This document shows, piece after piece, positions 35,913 through 44,166 of a stretch of DNA of 64,000 nt. Origin of the DNA: G963669295 sp963669295 (GTDB lineage: Bacteria > Bacteroidota > Bacteroidia > Flavobacteriales_D > CALLUQ01); NCBI GenBank assembly GCA_963669295.1, contig OY769938.1, forward strand, positions 3,782,001 to 3,846,000, in the 5' to 3' direction. The notes below the pieces were generated by a model that saw nothing but the letters and a program-made list of their open reading frames with translations, searched no databases and was not told the origin of the DNA. The stretch's first letter is position 1. Each line of letters starts with the position of its first letter. The translations under genes were made by a program, and so were the position numbers.

Positions 35913-36413
35913 CTAAAATTCTTTTTCGTCGCGTTTGCAATAGCGGTGTGGATCACAGTCGGAAATTACGCATCCTCCCAGCTTTACTTCGCCTTTTTCA
36001 GCTTTTTTGAACAAGCCTTCGCTGGGATAGCCATAAACGATTGGGATGATTTGGTCGCTTTTATTGCAGTAGGGGCAGGTACTGCTGTATAGGTATTCGT
36101 TGTATTCACAGATGGGGAATGCAAATTCGATGGTGGTTTCTTCTCCAGCCTTTACTTCTACGTTTCTAAGAACGCTTTTACCCATAGAAGGTTCGTAAGC
36201 AGTAAGGTGGTAGATGCCCGGGTCGAGCGAAAACTTAAACGCCCCAAACCGGCTGGTACTGAATGATTGCTTCATTCCTTCAATGGAGATGGTGGTAAAA
36301 CCAATTTTGGTGCCATCGGTGGTATTCATCACCGCACCTACAACCGTGCCTTGTTGTGCCATGGTTGTCATGGCTACACACATCACAAATAGGGTGGTAA
36401 ACAGTGTTTTCAT
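35913..36413 (-). CDS. exported carboxypeptidase-regulatory-like domain plus Cys cluster
   Basis: This 166-residue protein has a signal peptide to MTTMAQ. Residues ~22-95 form a CarboxypepD_reg-like beta-sandwich (GTVVGAVMNTTDGTKIGFTTISIEG, ISIEG...STSRFGAFKFSLDPGIYHLTAYEP). The remaining ~65 residues hold CPYC, later GGCVISDCDPHRYC, and resemble a small zinc ribbon with a YGYPSEG segment of a kind usually seen in cytoplasmic proteins. A zinc site in an exported protein is possible but unproven. ATG 36413 was chosen because it begins the signal peptide. It precedes the repeat-protein gene by 2 bases. Confidence 0.75.
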   Translation of the reverse strand: MKTLFTTLFVMCVAMTTMAQQGTVVGAVMNTTDGTKIGFTTISIEGMKQSFSTSRFGAFKFSLDPGIYHLTAYEPSMGKSVLRNVEVKAGEETTIEFAFPICEYNEYLYSSTCPYCNKSDQIIPIVYGYPSEGLFKKAEKGEVKLGGCVISDCDPHRYCKRDEKEF

Positions 36414-36474
36414 TGCTTTGGTATTAACGCAGTGTTTAATGTTGTATTGTATGCTACAAAAAATGCGCCACGTT

Positions 36475-37005
36475 TTACATGACTGTCTTTTTGATGCGAT
36501 TGATTTGCTTGACATGATGTTGTAAGTGGTAATGCATGAAATTTAGCATCTGATACACATTTAAATGCCCGGCATAGGGGTGTTTAAACAAGGTGTGCTT
36601 TAGCAATTCATTGGGAATGGCGTTCAGTGTTTTTTCTAAATTGGTGCGGGTGAGGTTCCACAACGCTACCATTTCATCGTAGGTGTATTCTTCTTCAAAT
36701 TTGCTTACCAGTCCTGGTGCTTTCCATTTGAAAGGCGACCACAGTACGGTGTTCAATGCACGAGAGCGAAAGGCATTGGGAAGTCCTGTTTTTTTGGCTT
36801 TAGAAGGGTCGTCCAATTGTCGTTCGATGTAGCGAAACGATAGGTATTCGGAACGGTTAATGTGTTGTATTACCTCAACGATCGACCATTGATTGGGGCC
36901 GGGTGATTGTTCAAGTTGTGGAGCAGTACATGCTTTTAACCCGGCAAGCAAACGTACTTTGTCGTGTTGCAATCGGTCGAATTTTTTTTGGAGGCTTGTT
37001 TCCAT
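36475..37005 (-). CDS. DinB-like helical protein
   Basis: This 176-residue protein has the DinB-type four-helix bundle found in thiol-dependent enzymes such as bacillithiol or mycothiol transferases and related damage-inducible proteins. The first His of the metal triad is in WSIVEVIQHINRSEY near residue 48 and the others in FMHYHLQHHVKQINRI near the end. The start codon was moved to 37005 because the frame upstream overlaps the DksA-type gene. It lies 2 bases downstream of the DksA-type gene, so they form an operon. The substrate is unknown. Confidence 0.8.
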   Translation of the reverse strand: METSLQKKFDRLQHDKVRLLAGLKACTAPQLEQSPGPNQWSIVEVIQHINRSEYLSFRYIERQLDDPSKAKKTGLPNAFRSRALNTVLWSPFKWKAPGLVSKFEEEYTYDEMVALWNLTRTNLEKTLNAIPNELLKHTLFKHPYAGHLNVYQMLNFMHYHLQHHVKQINRIKKTVM

Positions 37006-37007
37006 AA

Positions 37008-37340
37008 TTAGTTGGCACAATGTACACAACGGTTGCTTTGAGGCATAAGCAGCAATCGTGCTGGTGGAATAGGGTTTTTGCAACGTACGCAAAGCCCATA
37101 ACCAGGTTCGTCTACCTTTGTGAGGGCATATTTCAATTTTTTCAGCTTCTCTTCGGCATTGCGGAGGGCAGCCTCATTTACACTTTTGTTGTTAATGGCA
37201 TCCATACGACTTACTCTTCCAATAGCATTTTCAGGAGCAATAGGTTGGGTCAGTTCTTTCAACGCAGCAATGTCTTGTTCGGTAGCAACAATGCTTTCCT
37301 CCATTTTTGCTTTTAATGCAATGCGTTCTTCTTCGGTCAT
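37008..37340 (-). CDS. TraR/DksA-type zinc-finger protein
   Basis: This 110-residue protein has an N-terminal coiled coil (residues 3-75, acidic) and a C-terminal C4 zinc finger (CVRC at 84-87 and CVHC at 105-108). This is the shape of DksA/TraR family proteins, which insert a coiled coil into the RNA polymerase secondary channel. E. coli DksA is 151 residues and has acidic tip residues; this protein is shorter, like TraR-like and YocK-like proteins. It is the first gene of a pair with the DinB-like gene (2-base spacing). Confidence 0.85.
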   Translation of the reverse strand: MTEEERIALKAKMEESIVATEQDIAALKELTQPIAPENAIGRVSRMDAINNKSVNEAALRNAEEKLKKLKYALTKVDEPGYGLCVRCKNPIPPARLLLMPQSNRCVHCAN

Positions 37341-37370
37341 GAAATGCGTGTATAAGGTAAATGTAGCAAT

Positions 37371-38060
37371 TTACTTCGAATCCATGTTTTCTACCGAATG
37401 CAGTTGAAGGGTGTCGAGATTAAGGGCTGCTAAAAACCCCATTTCTTCTTTGTGGATGTGTGCACATCCGGCATCGATACTAACAACGAGTAGGGGATCA
37501 GCCTGTAGCGATTGCCAGATGTCGATGATGGGAGTAGGGGTGTGGCCATGCACAATGGTACGGTTACCGGTAAATAGTTTGTTGGGTTCAAAGTTTCTTA
37601 CCCACATCATGGCGTGTACATCTTTAAACGGGTCGATGACTTCAAAGTTAAATCCAGCATGTACCAACAAGTAATCGTCAAGCTTAACAAAGAAGTCGAG
37701 TTGCCTAAAAAAGTCGACATATTTTTCGGGCAATTCGGTAACGTCCTCTACACCAAAACTCTCCAGTGTAGTGTTTCCTCCAAAGTTGATCCAAAACTCA
37801 TTGTCGCGCTCACTGATAAAGGCGTTGAGCAGCATGTCTTCATGATTGCCCCGTAAGGGATGTACCTGGTAACCTTCTTCTTTTAACTGCATAATGTGGT
37901 CGATCACCTTTTTGCTGTCGGGCCCACGATCAATGTAATCGCCCAATAGGTATAGCTCATCGTTGTACTGGAGCTTTATTTCTTGCTCAAGCAGATGCAC
38001 AAAGGTGTTATAGCACCCATGAATGTCGCTAATAGCATATCGGTAACCTTTTGCAGACAT
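37371..38060 (-). CDS. PPP-type metallophosphoesterase (serine/threonine phosphatase-like)
   Basis: This 229-residue enzyme has all bimetal motifs of the calcineurin-like superfamily: DIHG at residue 12, GDYIDRG near 40, GNHE near 71, VHAG near 133 and HGHT near 171. It resembles bacterial PrpA/PrpB-like protein phosphatases and ApaH-like enzymes in size. No lid or membrane segment is present, so it is cytoplasmic. Its start is 31 bases upstream of the DksA-type start and may share the promoter. The substrate may be a phosphoprotein or a dinucleoside polyphosphate. Confidence 0.88.
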   Translation of the reverse strand: MSAKGYRYAISDIHGCYNTFVHLLEQEIKLQYNDELYLLGDYIDRGPDSKKVIDHIMQLKEEGYQVHPLRGNHEDMLLNAFISERDNEFWINFGGNTTLESFGVEDVTELPEKYVDFFRQLDFFVKLDDYLLVHAGFNFEVIDPFKDVHAMMWVRNFEPNKLFTGNRTIVHGHTPTPIIDIWQSLQADPLLVVSIDAGCAHIHKEEMGFLAALNLDTLQLHSVENMDSK

Positions 38061-38152
38061 AGGGATAAATTAAATAAAAAGCCGATCGATTTTCAAGTAC
38101 ATCGGATTAAAATCGTTAGATTCAACCTTTCTCTTTAATAACGAAAAGTACT

Positions 38153-38563
38153 ATGAATTCAATATCAATTGTCCGGTTTTTTTGTTGGTGCCTGCCCCTG
38201 GTACTGATGGCTTGTGGTGAGGGGGAATCAACGGCCAATGTTAACGAACAAGAAGAACACAAAGTTTGGCTGGAAAATGAGATTTATGTGAATGAAGAAT
38301 TGATTGTTTGGCTCATGGCAAGTGAGGATTCTTGTACACAGGTAATTGAACATTGCGACAGCGCAATTGTTGCTAAGCAGGCAGAAATTGTGGAGGTAGA
38401 GCACATGCAATACCCCGGCCTGGATTCGCTGAAGGAGGAGTTAAAGGCATTGCTCGAACAAAAAACCGCTACCGAAATAGAAAACTCGTTGAACAAAGCC
38501 ATGGTGCTTGATCTTGCTGCCAAAAACGATTCGATGCAAATCTTGTTGAAAGACTATGAATAA
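38153..38563 (+). CDS. small lipoprotein with coiled coil
   Basis: This 136-residue protein has a lipoprotein signal ending in LMAC (Cys21), and then is almost wholly acidic and helical, with heptads from about residue 40 to 125 (LEEN..., KEELKALLEQKTATEIENSLNKAM). Such proteins are usually surface-exposed or periplasmic. No known domain is visible. It is 95 bases upstream of the S46 peptidase gene on the same strand; a functional link is possible but not shown. Confidence 0.65.
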   Translation: MNSISIVRFFCWCLPLVLMACGEGESTANVNEQEEHKVWLENEIYVNEELIVWLMASEDSCTQVIEHCDSAIVAKQAEIVEVEHMQYPGLDSLKEELKALLEQKTATEIENSLNKAMVLDLAAKNDSMQILLKDYE

Positions 38564-38657
38564 TAGATGGAATAAGGCTTACACCGCTCATCACAAATCA
38601 TACCGTAGTAGCGAATTATTTCATAGTTTTATACCTTAATACATAGCTAAAAAAGAC

Positions 38658-41345
38658 ATGATCAAACGAATTCTACTCTTACTGGTAGCAGCATGCTGCT
38701 TAACAATGACCACCCGTGCTGACGAAGGCATGTGGATTCCGATGCTACTCAAACAATTGAATGAATCGGAAATGCAGGCCAATGGATTGAAATTAACGGC
38801 AGAAGATATCTACTCCATCAATCGTTCGAGCTTAAAAGATGCTGTGGTACATTTTGGAGGCGGTTGTACTGGCGAAGTCATTTCTAACCAGGGGCTGATT
38901 TTAACCAATCACCACTGTGGATACAGTCAAATTCAAGCGCATAGCTCGGTAGAAAACGATTATTTGAAAGATGGTTTTTGGGCCAAATCGCTGAAAGATG
39001 AACTGGCCAACCCCGGCCTTTTTGTGACGTTTATTGTTCGGATGGATGATGTGACCGATATGGTGTTGAAAGGTACGGAAGATATGAACGTAGTGGAACG
39101 CACCCTGGCCATACAAAAAAACATGAAGGAGATACAAGACGAGGCGGTAAAAGGAACGCATTACAAAGCATTCATCAGGCCGTTCTTTTATGGCAATGAG
39201 TATTACATGTTTGTTACTGAAACATTTACCGACATTCGTTTGGTAGGAGCACCACCTTCATCTATTGGTAAGTTTGGTTACGATGAAGACAACTGGATGT
39301 GGCCACGTCATACAGGCGATTTTTCGGTGTTTAGAATTTATGCTGGTCCTGATAACAAGCCGGCCGATTATTCGGAGGCGAATGTGCCTTACAAGCCTAA
39401 GCATTTTTTCCCCATTTCTATGGAAGGCATTGAGGATGGTGACTTTACCATGGTATATGGCTTCCCGGGGCGTACCCAGCAATACCTTACTTCTGATGCC
39501 GTAGATTATGTATACCACATCTCAAACCCCGCAAAAATTGCGATGCGCAAGAAGAGTTTGAGCATCATCGATGCTGCCATGGGGTCGAGCGATAAGATTC
39601 GTATTCAATATGCTGCCAAGCAATCGCGCATTAGTAATTCCTACAAAAAGTGGATTGGTGAGAACCGTGGGTTAAAAAAGTTAGATGCCATTGAAAAGAA
39701 GAAAGCTTTTGAAGCTGAGTTTACCAAATTGGCGAACCAAAAGCCTCCTTACATTGAGCAGTATAGTAAAGTATTGCCTCAGCTTAAGGCCAATTATAGC
39801 GGATTAGAAAAGTATGCGCTGGCACGCGATTATTTTATTGAGGTGTGGTATTATGGTCCCGAAGTAATTCGCTTTGCGAATGGTTATAAAAACCTGGTAG
39901 AGAATTATGCGTCGTTGGAAAAAAATGGAAAGCTGTCGAAAGAATTAGAGAAACGCATGAACAGTGTAAAGGGGTATTTCAAGAACTACCACATGCCTAC
40001 CGATAAAAAGGTGTTTGTAGCCTTGATGGAGATGTATTACAACAACGTAGATCACAGCTTGTTGTCGGAAACTTTTGTTACCTATATCAGTTCGAAATAC
40101 CGCGGCAACTTCACAGCACTGGCCAACGATGTGTATGAAAAATCGGTGTTTGTTTCTAAAGAGCGGATGAATGCTATGCTTAGCAATTTTTCGAAGTCTA
40201 CCCCTAAGAAATTGGAGAAAGACCCCGCTTACGTATTGATGAATGAGTTGTATAACGGATATTACGGCAAGGTGCGCAGCGAGTACGGGCGGTTGAATGG
40301 AGAGATTGATGCGTTGATGAAAGATTATGTACAAGGCATTCGAGATATGATGCCTGATAAACGCTACTGGTCGGATGCCAACAGTACCTTGCGGGTAGCT
40401 TATGGAAAAGTAGAAGGTTCGGTGCCTCGCGATGGGATGCAATATACCTACCTTACTACTATTGACGGAGTAATGGAAAAATATGTGCCCGGTGATCGCG
40501 ACTTTGATGTGTCGCCAAAATTAATTGAGTTATGGAAAAAGAAAGACTACGGTCCTTATACCCAAAATGGTACAGTGCCCGTATGCTTCACCGCTTCTAA
40601 CCATACCACTGGAGGAAACTCAGGTAGTCCTGTACTAAATGGTGAAGGGCACTTGATAGGCATTAACTTCGACCGCAGCTGGGAAAGCACGATGAGTGAC
40701 CTTATGTACGATCCTGAGCGTTGTCGAAACATTGTGGTAGACATTCGCTATGTGTTGTTTGTAATCGATAAGTTTGCTGGCGCATCGCACCTGGTAGAAG
40801 AGATGAAGCTGGTAACTGCTGAATCGAGGGCTTGGGAAGAAGAGAAAGCGGCAAAGGCGAAGGTGGCAGACCTTGCGAATGCGATTAAGAAGAGCGACCG
40901 TAAAGATGCTAACTTATTTTACCAACGCGGTGTGGTATTGGAAAGCATGGGATTGGAAAAAGCGGCCATGGACGACTACAATTCAGCATTAAAGTTAAAT
41001 GCCAAACATACAGAAGCATTGTCGGCAAGAGCCGGGTTGTATGCCCAACTTAAACAATACAAAGAAGCGCTGGCTGATTATAACATGTTAGCAAAAGCCA
41101 ATGCTACCAACGAGCTGTATTTTGAGCGTGGGTTGGTGTATGCCGATATGGGGCAATACAGCAGTGCCATTGGCGATTTTTCCAAGGCCATTCAGTCCGA
41201 TCCTTCTTTTCATAAGGCCTATTACAACCGAGGGGTGTGTTACAACCTTACAGGAAAAAGTGATTTGGCGTGTAAAGACCTTAATGTGGCCAAGAAGATT
41301 GGACGCAAAGAAGGATGGATTTACCGCACTTTATGCGAAGAGTAA
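38658..41345 (+). CDS. S46-family dipeptidyl-peptidase (DPP11-like) fused to TPRs
   Basis: A signal peptide (to residue ~21) leads to an S46 peptidase domain to about residue 725. The catalytic triad is His85 (TNHHCGY), Asp221 (HTGDFSVFR) and Ser655 (TGGNSGSP). The residue 18 positions after the catalytic Ser is Arg673 (NFDRSW); in Porphyromonas DPP11 the equivalent Arg673 sets Asp/Glu specificity, while DPP7 has Gly, so this enzyme is predicted to release dipeptides with acidic P1 residues. The last ~145 residues (750-895) are three to four TPRs (NLFYQRGVVLESMGLEKAA, YFERGLVYADMGQYSSAI, YYNRGVCYNLTGKSDLA). Normal S46 enzymes (~720) lack TPRs. The stop overlaps the next start (TAATG). Confidence 0.9.
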   Translation: MIKRILLLLVAACCLTMTTRADEGMWIPMLLKQLNESEMQANGLKLTAEDIYSINRSSLKDAVVHFGGGCTGEVISNQGLILTNHHCGYSQIQAHSSVENDYLKDGFWAKSLKDELANPGLFVTFIVRMDDVTDMVLKGTEDMNVVERTLAIQKNMKEIQDEAVKGTHYKAFIRPFFYGNEYYMFVTETFTDIRLVGAPPSSIGKFGYDEDNWMWPRHTGDFSVFRIYAGPDNKPADYSEANVPYKPKHFFPISMEGIEDGDFTMVYGFPGRTQQYLTSDAVDYVYHISNPAKIAMRKKSLSIIDAAMGSSDKIRIQYAAKQSRISNSYKKWIGENRGLKKLDAIEKKKAFEAEFTKLANQKPPYIEQYSKVLPQLKANYSGLEKYALARDYFIEVWYYGPEVIRFANGYKNLVENYASLEKNGKLSKELEKRMNSVKGYFKNYHMPTDKKVFVALMEMYYNNVDHSLLSETFVTYISSKYRGNFTALANDVYEKSVFVSKERMNAMLSNFSKSTPKKLEKDPAYVLMNELYNGYYGKVRSEYGRLNGEIDALMKDYVQGIRDMMPDKRYWSDANSTLRVAYGKVEGSVPRDGMQYTYLTTIDGVMEKYVPGDRDFDVSPKLIELWKKKDYGPYTQNGTVPVCFTASNHTTGGNSGSPVLNGEGHLIGINFDRSWESTMSDLMYDPERCRNIVVDIRYVLFVIDKFAGASHLVEEMKLVTAESRAWEEEKAAKAKVADLANAIKKSDRKDANLFYQRGVVLESMGLEKAAMDDYNSALKLNAKHTEALSARAGLYAQLKQYKEALADYNMLAKANATNELYFERGLVYADMGQYSSAIGDFSKAIQSDPSFHKAYYNRGVCYNLTGKSDLACKDLNVAKKIGRKEGWIYRTLCEE

Positions 41346-41575
41346 TGTGGGAAGAAGCAAATAACGAGTTGGTAAGGACTTTTCAATTCAAGGACTTTAA
41401 AGCTGCTTTTGGGTTCATGACAAAGGTGGCATTGGCTGCCGAACAAATGAATCATCATCCCCATTGGGAGAATGTTTACAATACGGTAACCATTCGTTTA
41501 AGTACCCACGATGCGGGAGGTGTTGTTACTGATCAAGATCGGCAACTGGCAGCTGTTATCGACGAATTGGTTTAG
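41345..41575 (+). CDS. pterin-4a-carbinolamine dehydratase
   Basis: This 76-residue protein matches the PCD/DCoH family: MTKVALAAEQMNHHPHWENVY, with the catalytic His cluster, followed by VTIRLSTHDAGGVVTDQD. The enzyme dehydrates 4a-hydroxytetrahydrobiopterin, usually recycling a pterin cofactor. Bacterial members sometimes act with molybdopterin or other cofactors where no aromatic amino acid hydroxylase exists, and no such gene is in this window. The start is ATG 41345, overlapping the preceding stop as TAATG; an upstream in-frame ATG would lie inside the S46 gene. Confidence 0.92.
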   Translation: MWEEANNELVRTFQFKDFKAAFGFMTKVALAAEQMNHHPHWENVYNTVTIRLSTHDAGGVVTDQDRQLAAVIDELV

Positions 41576-42204
41576 TCTTTTCCTTTCTTGATGCGTTGCG
41601 CCACTTTGGAAGTGATTTTAGCGCATGTTCTTCTACCGCATTTGGTAGATAAGGTCATGAAGATGTTTTCGCTCAAACTTTTTAAGCGGTAGTCTTTATT
41701 GTCTTTATTGGTGCCAAAAACGTAATCGCCAAAGTTGCGGTTGTTGGTCACTTTCTCTTCTTTATCGGCACTAATGGTCCAGTCTTCAATTTTCGAAATG
41801 CGGATGCCTTTGTACAAGATCATGCGTGCTTCTACCCAGCACATGGCTCGCTGGTATACAGTACCATGATATTCGGATGATTCATCGTCAACGGTTTCCT
41901 CATCGATGGTTTCCTTAATCATGAGTTGCGACACGTTGAGGGTATAGTTGGGGTTTTGATCGTCGGCAGCAGCTACCTTCATGTTGTTGGCGGCAAGATT
42001 TTCTTTTAACCCTGAAATAAAGGCCTGCGTGTATTCTTCTTTGGTGTGGTTGTTCATGTAATACGGGTCTTCAGTGCCAGTAATAAACACTTCCATGTTG
42101 TCTAGTTCCAACCGTATGGTTTTGGTGGTTTCGAGGTTTTTGCTCATGTAGCAGCTGTTGCACAAAATGGCAATGGCTCCGAATAGTATGATGTTGGCTC
42201 TCAT
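41572..42204 (-). CDS. putative lipoprotein, unknown family
   Basis: This 210-residue protein has an N-terminal hydrophobic segment ending in LCNSC (Cys18), a lipobox that is not canonical but acceptable for this phylum. The mature part is polar with a mix of strands and helices and an LKENLAANNMKVAAADDQNPNY-type segment near residue 65 reminiscent of small periplasmic assembly proteins. Basic clusters (KCGRRTCAK, QRIKKGK) close it. It overlaps the pterin dehydratase gene by 4 bases at the 3' ends and follows the DUF3108 gene by 9 bases. I do not recognise its family. Confidence 0.7.
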   Translation of the reverse strand: MRANIILFGAIAILCNSCYMSKNLETTKTIRLELDNMEVFITGTEDPYYMNNHTKEEYTQAFISGLKENLAANNMKVAAADDQNPNYTLNVSQLMIKETIDEETVDDESSEYHGTVYQRAMCWVEARMILYKGIRISKIEDWTISADKEEKVTNNRNFGDYVFGTNKDNKDYRLKSLSENIFMTLSTKCGRRTCAKITSKVAQRIKKGKD

Positions 42205-42213
42205 GGGGTAAAG

Positions 42214-43020
42214 TTAGTTTTTTTTAGGGGTTACTTTCAATCCCTCAGCATCTTTTAAGTATACCCTTATGGCGCCCACCAGGATATCGGACTCAATGTA
42301 AATGGGTAATTTGTTTTCGTCGTCGGTTACCCAAACTACCATGTGTTCCCCTCCTTTAAAGATGGTGCCTTCAATGAGTGCTGGCTTAAACTTGATGCAG
42401 TTGAATTCACCGCTTTTTGTTTTAAATACGTCTTTTCCTTCATAGCGTACGTAGGTGTTAAATACTTCGTTGTCGAGGAGCAGTTTTAAAGGAATGGAAC
42501 TGCCTTGTTCAAAAGCGTTGAAGTTGAGGCTTCGGCAATAATAAATGGCGGAGAGCACATCGAACGTACAGTCGGTAAAGGGGATGGTATCGAGTGTTGT
42601 TGCTTTATTTTTCTTGTTGGCCGAAGTGATGGAGTAGGCTTCTTTTTTGTGGTAATCGAATGCGTATTGGCGATACAAAAAAGCCGGTTGGTGTTTTACA
42701 TGCCTTGAAAACTGGTAGGGCAATAGGGTAGTGGTGTTTACATTCGATTGATAATGGTCTCGTACCTTAAAGATCCAATCGTATTTTTTGAGTGTGCCTC
42801 CGGCACCTACGAAATGGTAAGTAGGTTGTCCATCGAGTGTTTCTTCACTTACGCTGAAGGTTACTTCTCCGGCAGCCACCCAAATGTTGTTCAGGTGGTA
42901 AAATACGCTGTAGGTAAGCGATTCGCCAGGGGTAAAAGGTAAATCATCGCCCAGGTGGCACTGTGCAGGAGTGCGTGTTGCTGCAAAAAGCAGGAGAAAA
43001 ATAAGGGCGAACCGAATCAT
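42214..43020 (-). CDS. DUF3108-family secreted protein
   Basis: This 268-residue protein has a signal peptide (MIRFALIFLLLFAATRTPAQ) followed by a DUF3108 beta-rich domain over nearly all the rest (LPFTPGESLTYSVFYHLNNIWVAAGEVTF near residue 28, FKVRDHYQSNVNTTTLLPYQFSRHV near 85, PIYIESDILVGAIRVYL near the end). DUF3108 proteins sit in the periplasm or outer membrane; some relatives act with lipid or polysaccharide export. It is 9 bases from the following lipoprotein gene. Confidence 0.85.
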   Translation of the reverse strand: MIRFALIFLLLFAATRTPAQCHLGDDLPFTPGESLTYSVFYHLNNIWVAAGEVTFSVSEETLDGQPTYHFVGAGGTLKKYDWIFKVRDHYQSNVNTTTLLPYQFSRHVKHQPAFLYRQYAFDYHKKEAYSITSANKKNKATTLDTIPFTDCTFDVLSAIYYCRSLNFNAFEQGSSIPLKLLLDNEVFNTYVRYEGKDVFKTKSGEFNCIKFKPALIEGTIFKGGEHMVVWVTDDENKLPIYIESDILVGAIRVYLKDAEGLKVTPKKN

Positions 43021-43052
43021 TATTGCTATTTACGCAGCAACGCGAAAATGGT

Positions 43053-43454
43053 TTAGCGTTTCTTGAGTTTGCTGTCTAACGAATATTTGCCACCACCGGT
43101 AAAAGCAAGGGCCAACGACCCGAAGATATACAGTGCTAACAGCTCAATGGCCCAGCCCCCGTATTTGCCAAGAGCAAAAATGTCGCCAGCATGTGCCAAC
43201 AGCAAGGCTACTACACAGTTGAATGCAAATACTGCAGCCGATAGTCTTGTTTTAAACCCTACAATGAGTAGGAGGGGGGCAACTATTTCACCTATATATA
43301 CTCCGTAGCCAATAAAGCCGGGGAGCCCATGTTCGCCCAACATATGCTCAATGCCACCAATGCCGCCAGTAATTTTGGCGATGCCATGGAGTAGCATGGT
43401 AAACCCTAGGATAAGACGAAAGATGAGTAAGCCGAGGTCGATGTTCTGTTTCAT
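43053..43454 (-). CDS. DoxX-family membrane protein
   Basis: This 133-residue protein has the four membrane spans of the DoxX family, with the first-span signature LIFRLILGFTMLLHGIAKITGGI and a Gly/Pro loop (GLPGFIGYGVYIGE). DoxX-like proteins are implicated in thiol or quinone redox chemistry in the membrane. The gene is read toward the DUF3108 gene, 32 bases away. Confidence 0.88.
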   Translation of the reverse strand: MKQNIDLGLLIFRLILGFTMLLHGIAKITGGIGGIEHMLGEHGLPGFIGYGVYIGEIVAPLLLIVGFKTRLSAAVFAFNCVVALLLAHAGDIFALGKYGGWAIELLALYIFGSLALAFTGGGKYSLDSKLKKR

Positions 43455-43461
43455 GCTGTAA

Positions 43462-43512
43462 GGGTAAAAAAAAAGCCCGAAATCCTTTTCTTGATAGGAT
43501 CGTCGGGCTTTT
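43462..43512 (-). terminator. intrinsic terminator of the DUF1573 gene
   Basis: AAAAGCCCGA (43471-43480) pairs with TCGGGCTTTT (43503-43512), and ATCC/GGAT add an inner stem. On the minus strand the T tract is nine or more T residues. It lies 18 bases past the DUF1573 stop. Confidence 0.88.
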
Positions 43513-43530
43513 GAATGCGTTATTGGTAAA

Positions 43531-44115
43531 TTAAGATCCTTCTTCCTCTACAAAAGCACTGATGGTTAAGATGGTTTGTGCGGGCTCGGTATTGGCCGTT
43601 ACAGTTACCGTTTTGTTTTGTTGTGCTTTTTGAGTTCCAGGACGGTAGGTTACCTCAATTTCTCCAATGCCTCCCGGAGGAATAGGCTCTTTAGGATAGT
43701 TGGGTACTGTACAACCGCAAGATCCTTTTGCATCAGCAATGATCATGTCTTCCGTACCGGTATTGGTGAATTTAAATACTTTGGTGTTTTCGGAATTCTG
43801 CTTGATGTTCCCGAAATCGTGCTTGTAGTTTTCAAACTTTACAGAAGTGCTGGGGCCGGCAGGTTGAGCAGGCTGTGTAATGGGTGGCGTTAATTGATTA
43901 TTCGCCTGTGGGTTGGGTTGGTTGGTGATTGGGTTAGCAATCGGGTTAACCTGTCCTTGTTGCACGGGTGAATTACTGGTAACCACATTACTTTGAGGTA
44001 CCTCTGAAGGTGGAATGAAATTTGATTTACCACCTGATGATTGCAAGTAGGTGTTTACAATCAACGTTAGGGCAATTACTCCTAACAAAGCTACTTTTAT
44101 CTTTTCCATGTTCAT
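43531..44115 (-). CDS. DUF1573-family membrane-anchored protein
   Basis: An N-terminal hydrophobic anchor (residues 8-22) is followed by a Pro/Gln/Asn-rich linker (~30-90). A DUF1573 immunoglobulin-like domain from about residue 95 to the end completes the protein (YKHDFGNIKQNSENTKVFKFTNTG, ADAKGSCGCTVPNYPKEPIPPGG, the CGC motif typical of the family). DUF1573 proteins are exported and have no assigned function. ATG 44115 and 44109 are both possible starts. Its terminator follows directly. Confidence 0.82.
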   Translation of the reverse strand: MNMEKIKVALLGVIALTLIVNTYLQSSGGKSNFIPPSEVPQSNVVTSNSPVQQGQVNPIANPITNQPNPQANNQLTPPITQPAQPAGPSTSVKFENYKHDFGNIKQNSENTKVFKFTNTGTEDMIIADAKGSCGCTVPNYPKEPIPPGGIGEIEVTYRPGTQKAQQNKTVTVTANTEPAQTILTISAFVEEEGS

Positions 44116-44166
44116 GACTCAATGTATTTTCCACAAATTTAAAAATAAAATCAAATCACCGATTGA

